The position numbers and the translations under genes are program-made. From Candidatus Iainarchaeum sp. (lineage in GTDB: Archaea > Iainarchaeota > Iainarchaeia > Iainarchaeales > UBA10219), in the NCBI GenBank assembly GCA_018304425.1, contig JAGVWE010000005.1, forward strand, positions 62,001-126,000: 64,000 bases of DNA. The letters are read 5' to 3'. Every line of letters begins with the position of its first letter. Position 1 is the stretch's first letter. The notes beneath the pieces were generated by a model. That model was not told the DNA's origin. It searched no databases and saw only the letters and a list, made by a program, of their open reading frames with translations. Positions 15,776-23,123 of this stretch are shown here, piece after piece.

Positions 15776-15988
15776 ATGGGGTCTATGACCGTTTCATCGA
15801 AATTTCAAATCGTGATACCGAAAGAGGATCGGCGGGATCTTGAGATAAAGGTGGGGGACAAACTAGTCACCCTGAAAAAAGGAAATATCCTGTATGTGAT
15901 TAAAGTAGGCGCCCTAAAAGACGCGCGGGGTTCTCTTAAGGGTTTAGACATCAAGGATTTGAGGGAAAAACATGAACGCTTTGATTGA
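15776..15988 (+). CDS. vapB: AbrB/MazE-type antitoxin
   Basis: This 70-residue protein has the swapped-hairpin AbrB fold: MTVSSKFQIVIPKEDRRDLEIKVGD is the classic DNA-binding start. The C-terminal part (KGLDIKDLREKHERFD) should wrap the toxin. ATG at 15776 is used; ATG at 15785 would begin at MTVSS and is equally plausible. It overlaps the PIN-domain toxin gene by 17 bases, the usual antitoxin-first order. It would neutralise VapC and repress the pair through the palindrome upstream. Confidence 0.9.
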   Translation: MGSMTVSSKFQIVIPKEDRRDLEIKVGDKLVTLKKGNILYVIKVGALKDARGSLKGLDIKDLREKHERFD

Positions 15989-16352
15989 CTCGTCCGCATG
16001 GGTATCCTTCTTCGCCAAAGGACCGTTAGCCGATAAGGTCGCCAAATACGTGGAGAACGCCAATCCAAAAAATCACTTTACGCCGACCGTGGTGCTTTAC
16101 GAAGTGTACAAAAAGATAAAGAAAACGTTCGACGACCAGACTGCGGCCGATAACGTAGCCAAGATTGTGGCGTGGACGACCATCGTCGACCTCACCCAAG
16201 AACTCTCGCTGCTGGCTGCCGACAAAAGCCTGGAAACAGGGCTCGGCATGGCTGACGCCATTGTCTTGGTCACGGCCGAAAAAAAGCGCGCCACCCTCAT
16301 CACGGCCGACAACGACTTTCGGGGACAGTCGAACGTCGTGCTCATCGAATGA
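15972..16352 (+). CDS. vapC: VapC-type PIN-domain ribonuclease toxin
   Basis: This 126-residue PIN-domain protein has the four acidic residues expected at the metal site: D6 (LIDSSAW), the Glu of VLYEVYK, the Asp of GMADAIVLVTA and the Asp in TADNDF. VapC toxins cleave RNA, often tRNA or rRNA, when freed from their antitoxin. The length is normal and no residue is missing, so it should be active. It ends one base before the convergent stop of the EF-Tu domain-2-like gene. Confidence 0.92.
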   Translation: MNALIDSSAWVSFFAKGPLADKVAKYVENANPKNHFTPTVVLYEVYKKIKKTFDDQTAADNVAKIVAWTTIVDLTQELSLLAADKSLETGLGMADAIVLVTAEKKRATLITADNDFRGQSNVVLIE

Positions 16353-16697
16353 CTACTTACCGCTGCCGAACGCCAACACATCCCCATGGCGGACGAAGCT
16401 TCCGATGGCACGGTCCAAGAGCACGGAGACCCTTTCGCCGGCCTTTGCGGCCTTGATGGAGCGCAGGCCCAGGTTGATCTCCAGGACCTTGCCTTTCCGC
16501 CCTTGTAAGGTGAGGGACATGCCCTTGCGCAGCGTTCCTTCCACGACTTCCCCTGACAGCACCACGCCTTGGCCGGTCATATAGGAGCCGGAGACCTCGA
16601 AGGCCGCACTTTTGCCTGTAGGGGCAGCCGCAGGGGCCGCTTCCGGTTCCAGCTGCTTCCAGGTCTTGGTCTCGCCTTGGCGGAATTCGATGCCCAT
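16353..16697 (-). CDS. Free-standing EF-Tu domain-2-like protein (copy A)
   Basis: This 114-residue protein has a 35-residue Ala/Pro-rich N-terminus and then a beta-barrel like domain 2 of translation GTPases: VVLSGEVVEGTLRKGMSLTL, a middle RSIKAAKAGERVSVLLD and a closing GDVLAFG. There is no GTPase domain. Similar stand-alone domains are known as 'translation elongation factor-like' proteins, with unknown role. A related copy lies at 17421 on the same strand, with one unrelated gene between them. The stop is directly beside the vapC stop. Confidence 0.75.
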   Translation of the reverse strand: MGIEFRQGETKTWKQLEPEAAPAAAPTGKSAAFEVSGSYMTGQGVVLSGEVVEGTLRKGMSLTLQGRKGKVLEINLGLRSIKAAKAGERVSVLLDRAIGSFVRHGDVLAFGSGK

Positions 16698-16828
16698 ACA
16701 CCCTATCTGGGAGCCGCAAGGTAAAAAAAGGTATTTTTCGGGGAGGCAAGGCTTTTATTTACCTAAAGGCCTATTTCTGTGCCCTGCCCGGACCTGACAA
16801 GAGTCGGTGGGGAATCAGTCTCAATGCC

Positions 16829-17392
16829 ATGGAAAACGCCACCCTGGTAACCAAATATGGCCGCGATGGATTGATCTACAACGTCGTCGCCGGACTGCAA
16901 GCTCGCGACCGTTCGAAACCCTTCGTCACGAACCCGGCCATACGGCAAGCGATCGGGCGCATGGGCTTAGAAATGCCGTACTCCATCGGCCGCATCGCAG
17001 TGAACATCGACAGGAGCAAGGCGAGGACCCTCCTGCACACCGTGAGCTTTTTCCCGTTCGACGAGGAAGCGGCATACCGGCACCTCCGGGGAAAAGGGGT
17101 GGGCAGCCTCATCGAACTGGCCATGGAGGGTGACCTGATGAAGCGGTTCCCCGGGGCATTGATCCGTGCGACCTCCTTCAGGAGCCTGTCACGCACTTGG
17201 CAACTGGTGGCACGCGACCGCAGGCCGGGAAAGGCCATCCCGATCGAAGAGGCCTATGCGCTCACGAAGAAGCATGTCCTGGAAGAGCGCCGGAGAATCA
17301 GGTCTGAACGCAAGATGACCCCCTGGAAGCGCCGCCTCGCACGCGGCAAACGCTTCGTCAAGAAGGTGGGTAGGCTCCTCCGCTATGGTTGA
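16829..17392 (+). CDS. Hypothetical basic protein, possibly GNAT-like
   Basis: This 187-residue protein is not firmly recognised. A central block, EEAAYRHLRGKGVGSLIELA, resembles the acetyl-CoA binding loop (R/Q-x-x-G-x-G/A) of GNAT acetyltransferases, with beta-like stretches on each side. The C-terminal 45 residues are very Arg/Lys-rich and could bind nucleic acid. ATG at 16829 is chosen; no SD-like sequence is near. It lies between the two EF-Tu domain-2-like genes and points the opposite way. The assignment to GNAT is tentative. Confidence 0.55.
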   Translation: MENATLVTKYGRDGLIYNVVAGLQARDRSKPFVTNPAIRQAIGRMGLEMPYSIGRIAVNIDRSKARTLLHTVSFFPFDEEAAYRHLRGKGVGSLIELAMEGDLMKRFPGALIRATSFRSLSRTWQLVARDRRPGKAIPIEEAYALTKKHVLEERRRIRSERKMTPWKRRLARGKRFVKKVGRLLRYG

Positions 17393-17420
17393 GCCTGGGG
17401 ATGGCAACGCGTCGGAGCGT

Positions 17421-17801
17421 TCACCCGAACGAGATGACGCTTCCGGTGAGGAGGCTCTCGAAGTCGTTGGTGCGGAGGAGGATGCTGCCTTCCTCGCCCC
17501 TGCGGAGCAGGTTCACGCCCAAATAGCGTGACTTGACGTCCTTGACTTCGAGGAACGAGGTGCCGTAGTCGAGTTTCAGTCCGCGGCGGAGTTCGCCTGA
17601 CAAGAGCCGGCCGGAAACGTAGGCCTGGTCTTTGAGGACTTCCGCTCGGTGAACCCGAAATACTGGGACCTTATCTTGTTCCACGAGCTTGGCAACCCGC
17701 CGGAGCCGAACATGCTCTGGGACGCAGACATCCTCCGGGTGTGGAGAACGAAGTTCATTTTGTAATGCCTTCTTGGGAGTTAAGAATGGAATCATGTCCA
17801 T
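17421..17801 (-). CDS. Free-standing EF-Tu domain-2-like protein (copy B)
   Basis: This 126-residue protein has a different, partly basic 50-residue N-terminus and then the same translation-factor beta-barrel as copy A: YVSGRLLSGELRRGLKLDYG, a middle LGVNLLRRGEEGSILLR and a closing GSVISFG. No GTP-binding motif is present. ATG at 17801 is preferred over TTG at 17819; a TATA-like GATAAAT lies about 30 bases upstream. The two copies differ greatly in sequence, so the duplication is old or they came in separately. Confidence 0.68.
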   Translation of the reverse strand: MDMIPFLTPKKALQNELRSPHPEDVCVPEHVRLRRVAKLVEQDKVPVFRVHRAEVLKDQAYVSGRLLSGELRRGLKLDYGTSFLEVKDVKSRYLGVNLLRRGEEGSILLRTNDFESLLTGSVISFG

Positions 17802-17912
17802 CACGTTGAATAAGCGCAAGGCTGCATTTATCTGTTGCGGGTTCGGAAAGCGAAAGCCGCCGGACCGTAATCGAGGAAAATCTTAAATTCCAGGGCGGCT
17901 TCTATCTATGAT

Positions 17913-18329
17913 ATGCCGAAGCCAGGGCCCCATAAACCGATGCCTGACCCGTTCAGGAGGCATAAGCGTGGCCCGCTCACCGGGCTCTGGGCCAGAAATC
18001 CGACCGTGTTCTCCGAAGCGACCCAGCGGGCAATAGCGGAGGCTGGGCGCGACCTTGACGAGATGGGCCGCAAGGCCGACGTCGAGAGATGGGGGGTGCA
18101 TGCCCGCCAAAGGCAGTACGCCAATTTCCGGCACCAGGAGACTTTCGCGAGAAGCCCCTCCAAGCGGCTGCTGCCGCGGAAGGTCAACCATAACACCCTG
18201 AAAGTCATCCTGAAATATCTGGAAAGCGGCAACAAGATCGCCGTTTCCCTGAAAGGCCTCACCTGGATTTACAACAACGAAAACCCGCACCTGCGGGAAG
18301 CCGTTGCCAGCACGCACCCAATTACTTAA
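17913..18329 (+). CDS. Hypothetical protein with C-terminal helical (HTH-like) segment
   Basis: This 138-residue protein has a Pro/Arg-rich N-terminus and a C-terminal block, NTLKVILKYLESGNKIAVSL, followed by GLTWIYNNENPHLREAV, that looks like two or three helices and could be a DNA-binding fold. I recognise no family. The antisense frame over the same region is longer, but its composition is typical of a shadow. The gene is in the accessory stretch between two tRNA genes. Confidence 0.5.
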   Translation: MPKPGPHKPMPDPFRRHKRGPLTGLWARNPTVFSEATQRAIAEAGRDLDEMGRKADVERWGVHARQRQYANFRHQETFARSPSKRLLPRKVNHNTLKVILKYLESGNKIAVSLKGLTWIYNNENPHLREAVASTHPIT

Positions 18330-18385
18330 ACATAACCAGAAGGACAACCTTTAAATAAAAGTTCCATGCAAGTGATTAGTATTGC

Positions 18386-18416
18386 AGCCCCGGGATTGCT
18401 TCGGCAAGCCCGGGCT
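18386..18416 (+). other. GC-rich stem-loop with TTCG loop
   Basis: AGCCCCGGGATTGC and GCAAGCCCGGGCT pair around a TTCG loop with one bulge and one mismatch. The element lies between a TATA-like TTTAAATAAAAG (about 18351-18362) and the start of the broken NYN gene. It would be in that gene's leader. Confidence 0.4.
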
Positions 18417-18427
18417 TACTCTTATTC

Positions 18428-18767
18428 ATGCCCGCTAAAAAGGCCTACCTCTTCATCGATGGTTCCAACTTCTACCATGCCATCAAGAACAACGGGTTTG
18501 CGGAATCGTTCGCCTATGAATCGTTTTACCGCGAACTCGGCAAATGTGTCCGATATGCTGCGCAGCGCCTATCTCGACATGTATGACGTGGCTTTGCTTG
18601 CCAGCGGCGATGCGGATTTCGTGCCCGCGGCAGAATTGGTTCAGACCCTGAAGAAGGAAGTGGTTAACGTCCATTTCTATGCGGGCAGTTCATCTGAACT
18701 GCGGACCACCTGCAACGCCCACAAACTGGTTCAGGTGGATGCCACAGGAAATTGTTACTTCAGGTAA
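18428..18767 (+). pseudogene. NYN-domain (LabA/DUF88-like) ribonuclease, broken
   Basis: The first frame from ATG at 18428 encodes AKKAYLFIDGSNFYHAIKNN, the usual start of NYN-domain RNases with its first catalytic Asp. It soon reaches a stop after RLSRHV. The second half continues in another frame as SDMLRSAYLDMYDVALLASGDADFVPA, the other conserved acidic block, through to 18767. The middle ~40 residues expected between the two blocks are also missing. A deletion plus frameshift is the simplest reading. A sequencing error alone would not restore the missing segment. Confidence 0.7.
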
Positions 18768-18777
18768 AGAAAAAAAG

Positions 18778-18861
18778 CGCGGGGGGCGCGATTTGAACGC
18801 GCGCTTCCTTTCGGAAAACAGCTTAGCAGGCTGCCGCATTAGACCACTCTGCCACCCCCGC
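18778..18861 (-). tRNA. tRNA-Ser(GCT)
   Basis: The acceptor stem GCGGGGG/CCCCCGC, discriminator G at 18778, a T-arm GCGCG-TTCAAAT-CGCGC and a variable arm with TTTCCGAAAGGAA make a serine tRNA. The anticodon GCT is at 18825-18827. No intron is present. A small perfect hairpin (GCCATAC/GTATGGC, 18892-18908) lies in the spacer upstream. Confidence 0.92.
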
Positions 18862-19051
18862 AGCCTTTTTACAAAAGGTTGGCGAAAAGGCGCCATACTT
18901 CGTATGGCACAGCTCGCCGATAAGATTAAGCGCAAATGGATTGCAGCCTGCTGGCTAAATTGACCCCTGACACTATTATAAAGGTAATTATTGGGCGTCA
19001 ACGGCCTTGAGAAGGGGAAAGCTATTTATTCCAGGCAACAGGTATTAATTC

Positions 19052-19648
19052 ATGGAACGGCCGCAAAAACCAGCGCTCCGGTACCGGGTGCGCGAATGGA
19101 TTCGGCGAAAGAAGAAACTCCTGCCCTGGTTCCGGCCACCGAAGCCCATCGAGAAAAAACCGTTGCCGCCGAACGGGTTGCGGATACTTTTCTACTGTAA
19201 TGCAGGCGTAACCTCGGCCGAAGTCGCTGGCAATTTATACCTGTACTGGCAAAGGCATCCCCCCGGGTTTCCCGTTACCGTGGATGCGGCCGGTCACATA
19301 ACGGGGAACCCCAGGGCAGGCGATTTCATGTACCATGTGCGGCGAGCGGATATCGTGGTGCCCATCATTGGCCACGACGAATTTGGCATCAAAATGGGCG
19401 TTCAGGAACGAGGGTGGAGGCGGAACCGACGCAGAAAAGACGCAAGAGAAATCCGGCGCAAGCGGCTGGAATGGTACTCCGGCTCGGCTCCCAAGCTGAG
19501 TTTGAACCTGGGGCAGCACCAGCCGGCGGAATTGGCCCAGCGAATTGAGGCCTGGGTGGGCGCGCGCTATATATTATCGGGCGAGACCTTTCCCCCAACC
19601 GCGGTAGACCTTGACCGGCTCCGGCAAGTGTGGGAGCGAAGTGAGTAG
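19052..19648 (+). CDS. Hypothetical protein with phosphatase-like loop
   Basis: This 198-residue protein is not recognised. After a very basic N-terminal 45 residues it has LRILFYCNAGVTSAEVAGNL, a beta-strand followed by a Cys loop like those of low-molecular-weight phosphatases or PTS EIIB domains, but the loop is CX5S rather than CX5R. Further blocks are RRADIVVPIIGHDEFGIKM and a basic RRNRRRKDAREIRRKR. It may be a degenerate or divergent member of that fold. A TATA element GCTATTTATTCC lies about 26 bases upstream, so it should be leaderless. Confidence 0.55.
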   Translation: MERPQKPALRYRVREWIRRKKKLLPWFRPPKPIEKKPLPPNGLRILFYCNAGVTSAEVAGNLYLYWQRHPPGFPVTVDAAGHITGNPRAGDFMYHVRRADIVVPIIGHDEFGIKMGVQERGWRRNRRRKDAREIRRKRLEWYSGSAPKLSLNLGQHQPAELAQRIEAWVGARYILSGETFPPTAVDLDRLRQVWERSE

Positions 19649-19693
19649 CTCACCGGATGCCCTATTAAGACTAATTATTGAGTCATATATAAC

Positions 19694-20002
19694 ATGGCCA
19701 AACGAAAGCCGCGGAAGCAGGCGAGGAGGCGGGCGAGGAAACCGCGGAAGCGGGCCGTGCGGAAAAAGGCGTCAAAAGCCGTGAAACTCGGGCAGAGGTA
19801 TGTTTGGGCGTTGGGGCTAATGGTGTCCCTTCCTTTACTGTTGATGGCGGTTTTCGTTCATGTTTTGGGGTGGAAGCTGCATTATTGGGGGGTGGAGGCT
19901 TGGCCGCCCTTTGTTTTTGGCGCGCTGGTTGCAGGGTTTTTGGCTACGGAGGCCATCATTGATTTATTGACCGCGAAAAGCCCTGAGAAAGCTTTAAAAT
20001 GA
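19694..20002 (+). CDS. Small membrane protein with highly basic N-terminus
   Basis: This 102-residue protein begins with about 32 residues almost entirely Lys, Arg, Pro and Ala, then has two hydrophobic segments (VWALGLMVSLPLLLMAVFVHV and PPFVFGALVAGFLATEAII). The basic tail would face the cytoplasm and could bind nucleic acid or ribosomes. I recognise no family. It is the last gene of the accessory stretch before the ATP synthase operon. Confidence 0.6.
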   Translation: MAKRKPRKQARRRARKPRKRAVRKKASKAVKLGQRYVWALGLMVSLPLLLMAVFVHVLGWKLHYWGVEAWPPFVFGALVAGFLATEAIIDLLTAKSPEKALK

Positions 20003-20077
20003 TTTCAGTGTTTGAATGCATTGAATCCTCTAATTCAGCGAAAAAGACAGGGGTATCCTTTTAGAGGGGCATTTTGG

Positions 20078-20087
20078 GATAAAAATG
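20078..20087 (+). promoter_or_regulatory. TATA box of the ATP synthase operon
   Basis: GATAAAAATG is centred about 25 bases before the atpH ATG at 20107. The first gene should therefore be leaderless, and the eight genes after it have short gaps or overlaps, consistent with one transcript. Confidence 0.5.
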
Positions 20088-20106
20088 GGTTTTTGTTGGT
20101 GAGTCG

Positions 20107-20421
20107 ATGGAATCAGAACTAGCCTCGAACATCGCCGGGCTGAGAAAAGCCGAGGACGAAAAAACCAGGCTCCTGGAAGCCGCCAGCCAACAAAAAGAGC
20201 AAATCCTGAAAAAGGCCGCCGAGGAAGCCAAGCGCATCCAGGAAAAAGCGGGCGAGGAAGCCAACCAACTCAAGAACCAGTTGCTTTCAAAGGCCCGACG
20301 GGAAATCGAGGCCGAGGCCGAGCGGATAACCAAGCAAGCCCAGAAAGAGGCGGAAAGGCTTTCAGCCAAAACCCTTGCCCCGGAAGCCGTGCAACGGATG
20401 GCCAAGCAAGTCCTAGGATGA
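20107..20421 (+). CDS. atpH: A1A0 ATP synthase subunit H (peripheral stalk)
   Basis: This 104-residue protein is almost wholly a Glu/Lys/Ala-rich coiled coil (EEAKRIQEKAGEEANQLKNQ), as expected for AhaH, which pairs with subunit E to form the peripheral stalk that holds the catalytic head still. It is the first gene of the operon, as in many archaea. Its stop is four bases before the start of the subunit I gene. Sequence identity of coiled coils is weak evidence, but position and length agree. Confidence 0.85.
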   Translation: MESELASNIAGLRKAEDEKTRLLEAASQQKEQILKKAAEEAKRIQEKAGEEANQLKNQLLSKARREIEAEAERITKQAQKEAERLSAKTLAPEAVQRMAKQVLG

Positions 20422-20425
20422 TGCC

Positions 20426-22291
20426 ATGTTCAAGCCCGTGAAAATGCTTAAAATCCAGGTGCTGGGCCTCAAAAGAGACCGCCCCCAAATCGTGGAAGCC
20501 CTGCACGAACTGGGCTTGGTCCACGTCGAAGAATGCAGGGACCAGGGCCTCGAAACCGGGCAAACCACAGAGGAAGCCAACGCCGTCAACGAAGAACTGG
20601 TCAGGCTTTATGCCGTGAAAAAACTCCTCTCACCTCAACCCACTACCCGATTACAGGCCAAGCCCCTGCCCCAGGTTCTGCGCGAAGCCAAAGGCCTGGG
20701 CATCGACGTCCGACTCGGCGAACTCAAGACCGAACTCGAACGCTTGGACGCCGAGAGAACTTCCATCGCGGACGCAAGGGGCCAGCTCAAGTACTTCGCC
20801 CATTTCCATGTGGACTTGGCCAGCCTCCAGGCGAACTCGGCAACAGTCTTGGCAGGGCTCGTGGCCACGCAAAAAATGCATCCCCTGCGGAACGCCCTTT
20901 CCGTCGTCAGCTCCAAGCACTTGCTTGCCGCCAAACCCCTTGACAAAACCCGCACCGTGTTCCTGCTGGCCATCGAAAAAGGAAGGGAGGCCCAGGCCCG
21001 GGACGCCCTGGAAAAGGCGGGAACCATCCGGCTGCGGCTTCCCACCGAGCGGGGAACCCCTTCCGAGCTCTTGGCCAACCTCGAAAAACGAGTCGAGGCC
21101 CTCAAAAAACGCCGGGAACTAGTGGAACAGGAAATCGGCCTGCATTCAAGGAAGCACTGGAATCACATCGAGTTCCTCATCGAATCCCTTGAAATCGAGA
21201 AGCAACGGCTGGACATCCTGCAGAAGTTCGGCCGGACCCGGGACGCCTTTGTATTGGAGGGCTTTGTGCCCCTGCCCCAGGCAGCCAAGCTCAAGGAAGC
21301 CCTGGCCCAGCGATTCGGCCAGAACCTGGTGGTGCTGGAGCACGAAGCCGAGGAAAGCCCCACGCTCTTGGACAACCCCCAACCGTTTGCGCCCTTCCAG
21401 TTCCTCATGGAATTCGTGTCCATTCCCAAAAGCCACGAAATCGATCCCACCATCGTGTTCACGTTCGCGCTCGCCGTCTTTTATGGCGCCATGCTGGGAG
21501 ACGCGGGATACGGCCTGCTCTCCTTGGCCTTGGCGCACCTGATTGTCAAGAAAACCGAGGCCGGGGGCCTGCTCAACAACGTGGGCAAGATATGGTTCGT
21601 CTTCAGCATCCCCTCCATCGCGTTCGGTGCAATCTACGACGAGTTCTTCGGCTTTTCCCACCACAAACTCCTGGGGGTTGAACTCTACCATGGCTTGGAG
21701 CGCATGGAGTCCGTGCCCACCCTCATCCTGTTGACGGTGTTGATGGGTTTGGCCACCATGGTGCTGGGCTACTTCCTGGGCTTCCTCACCGAGTGCATGG
21801 AAAAGAACTACAAGCACGCCGTGGGCAAGCTGGGCTGGATTGGAACCATTGTGGCCGGTGCCCTGCTGGTTGCCACTCTGTTGTTCAACGTGTTTGGCCC
21901 GGGCATGCTGCTGGCGGCAGGCGGGGTTCTGGGGGTTTCCGTGCTCGCCATCGTGTACGCGGAGGGCCCCATGGGCTTGATTGAGATTCCCGGAGTCGCG
22001 GGCAACATCCTCTCCTACTCGAGAATCGCGGCGGTTGGCTTGAGCTCGGTCATCGTGGCCATGATATTGAATGACCTGGTGCTGCCCAAGCCCGAGCAGG
22101 GCCTCTGGCTTATAATAACTTTGCCCTTGTTCCTTTTCGGGCACCTCTTCAATGCCGTGCTCGGCATGTTTGAGAGCCTGGTACAGGGGTCAAGGCTTAA
22201 TTTCGTTGAATTCTTCTCCAAGTTTCATCACGGTGGGGGGGAAAAGTTCGCGCCATTCAGGTGCGAGAGAAAACACACACTCGGAGGTTGA
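20426..22291 (+). CDS. atpI: A1A0 ATP synthase subunit I (a-like)
   Basis: This 621-residue protein is the membrane subunit that forms the ion half-channels. The N-terminal half (about 1-330) is a soluble, partly coiled-coil arm opening KMLKIQVLGLKRDRPQIVEALHELG. The C-terminal half has about seven membrane helices, with MLGDAGYGLLSL and the late helix LSYSRIAAVGLSSVIVAMI, which carries the essential Arg facing the c-ring. Length is a little below the typical 650. Subunit H precedes it by four bases and the c subunit follows by six. Confidence 0.95.
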   Translation: MFKPVKMLKIQVLGLKRDRPQIVEALHELGLVHVEECRDQGLETGQTTEEANAVNEELVRLYAVKKLLSPQPTTRLQAKPLPQVLREAKGLGIDVRLGELKTELERLDAERTSIADARGQLKYFAHFHVDLASLQANSATVLAGLVATQKMHPLRNALSVVSSKHLLAAKPLDKTRTVFLLAIEKGREAQARDALEKAGTIRLRLPTERGTPSELLANLEKRVEALKKRRELVEQEIGLHSRKHWNHIEFLIESLEIEKQRLDILQKFGRTRDAFVLEGFVPLPQAAKLKEALAQRFGQNLVVLEHEAEESPTLLDNPQPFAPFQFLMEFVSIPKSHEIDPTIVFTFALAVFYGAMLGDAGYGLLSLALAHLIVKKTEAGGLLNNVGKIWFVFSIPSIAFGAIYDEFFGFSHHKLLGVELYHGLERMESVPTLILLTVLMGLATMVLGYFLGFLTECMEKNYKHAVGKLGWIGTIVAGALLVATLLFNVFGPGMLLAAGGVLGVSVLAIVYAEGPMGLIEIPGVAGNILSYSRIAAVGLSSVIVAMILNDLVLPKPEQGLWLIITLPLFLFGHLFNAVLGMFESLVQGSRLNFVEFFSKFHHGGGEKFAPFRCERKHTLGG

Positions 22292-22297
22292 TAGAAA

Positions 22298-22531
22298 ATG
22301 CCATTATTCGAAACAACAGCAGGAATCGCGATGGCAGCCGGCCTTTCCATCATCGGCGGGGCTTTGGGAACTGCCTGGGTGCAGAGCGCTATCGGCTCAT
22401 CGGCGATGGGCGTCATAGCGGAGAAACCCGAGGAAGCCAGCAAATTGCTTATCTGGCTGGTCATCCCCGAAACCATTGTCATCTTCGGTTTCGTCATCGC
22501 CATCATGCTGACCCTGAAGATTGCGGGGTAA
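22298..22531 (+). CDS. atpK: A1A0 ATP synthase subunit K (c-ring)
   Basis: This 77-residue protein is a single two-helix hairpin, the 8-kDa form of the rotor subunit. The ion-carrying Glu is in the second helix, in IPETIVIFGFVIAIM. The first helix is Gly/Ala-rich (AAGLSIIGGALGTAW). One carboxylate per hairpin means the ring should support ATP synthesis. Whether it carries protons or sodium cannot be decided by eye. Confidence 0.95.
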   Translation: MPLFETTAGIAMAAGLSIIGGALGTAWVQSAIGSSAMGVIAEKPEEASKLLIWLVIPETIVIFGFVIAIMLTLKIAG

Positions 22532-22541
22532 AGGGATTCAC

Positions 22542-23123
22542 GTGGGCTTGGATACGCTGCAGAAGGAAATACTGCTGGACGCCAAAAAGGAGGCCGACGC
22601 CCTACTGGCGGGAGCCGACCAGGAGAGGCGTCGCATCCTAGCGGCAGCCAACACGGAACGCGAGAAAGTGTTGACTATCGCCAGGGAAAGCATAGCCAAA
22701 GTCGTTGAAGCCGAGAAAAACGAGCGACTGACCTCGGCCAGGCTGGCCGCCAACCGGCTGGTAAACGATGCCAAGTCCCGGCAGGTGGACCAGGCGATTG
22801 ACCGGGTGTGGGAGGCGTTCAAGGAAGCCGGGAACGGCGCCTCCTACTACAAGCGCCTCGGCCAGTTAGTCGAGGCCGGCTTGCAGGAGTTCGGCGGCAA
22901 AGCCGTTGTCCACCTCAATTCCCAGGACCTGAAGTCCGAGGTCGGCAAGAAACACAAGAACTTGCTGGCCAAGGAGCCGCTGAAGGCAGTGGGCGGCGCC
23001 ATCATAACTTCCGCAGACGGCAAGATACGCATGGACTGCACGTTGGAACAGCTTTTCGCGGAAAACCGGGAAGGCATCCGGAAAACGGCTTACGCTGAAT
23101 TGTTTGGCAGGGGTGTCCAGTAA
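22542..23123 (+). CDS. atpE: A1A0 ATP synthase subunit E
   Basis: This 193-residue peripheral stalk subunit starts with a coiled coil (LDTLQKEILLDAKKEADALL) and ends with a small globular head (VGGAIITSADGKIRMDCTLEQLFAE), the AhaE signature. GTG at 22542, preceded by AAAGGGA, gives the family start; a TTG at 22521 would overlap the atpK stop. The stop shares a base with the atpC ATG (TAATG). Confidence 0.93.
   Translation: MGLDTLQKEILLDAKKEADALLAGADQERRRILAAANTEREKVLTIARESIAKVVEAEKNERLTSARLAANRLVNDAKSRQVDQAIDRVWEAFKEAGNGASYYKRLGQLVEAGLQEFGGKAVVHLNSQDLKSEVGKKHKNLLAKEPLKAVGGAIITSADGKIRMDCTLEQLFAENREGIRKTAYAELFGRGVQ

Noticed and set aside
18909-18961. A short frame MAQLADKIKRKW... after tRNA-Ser
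   Set aside because: Too short and without a promoter at the right distance; nothing supports it.
18690-19001. A minus-strand frame of about 100 codons over tRNA-Ser
   Set aside because: It runs through a tRNA gene and has no family resemblance.
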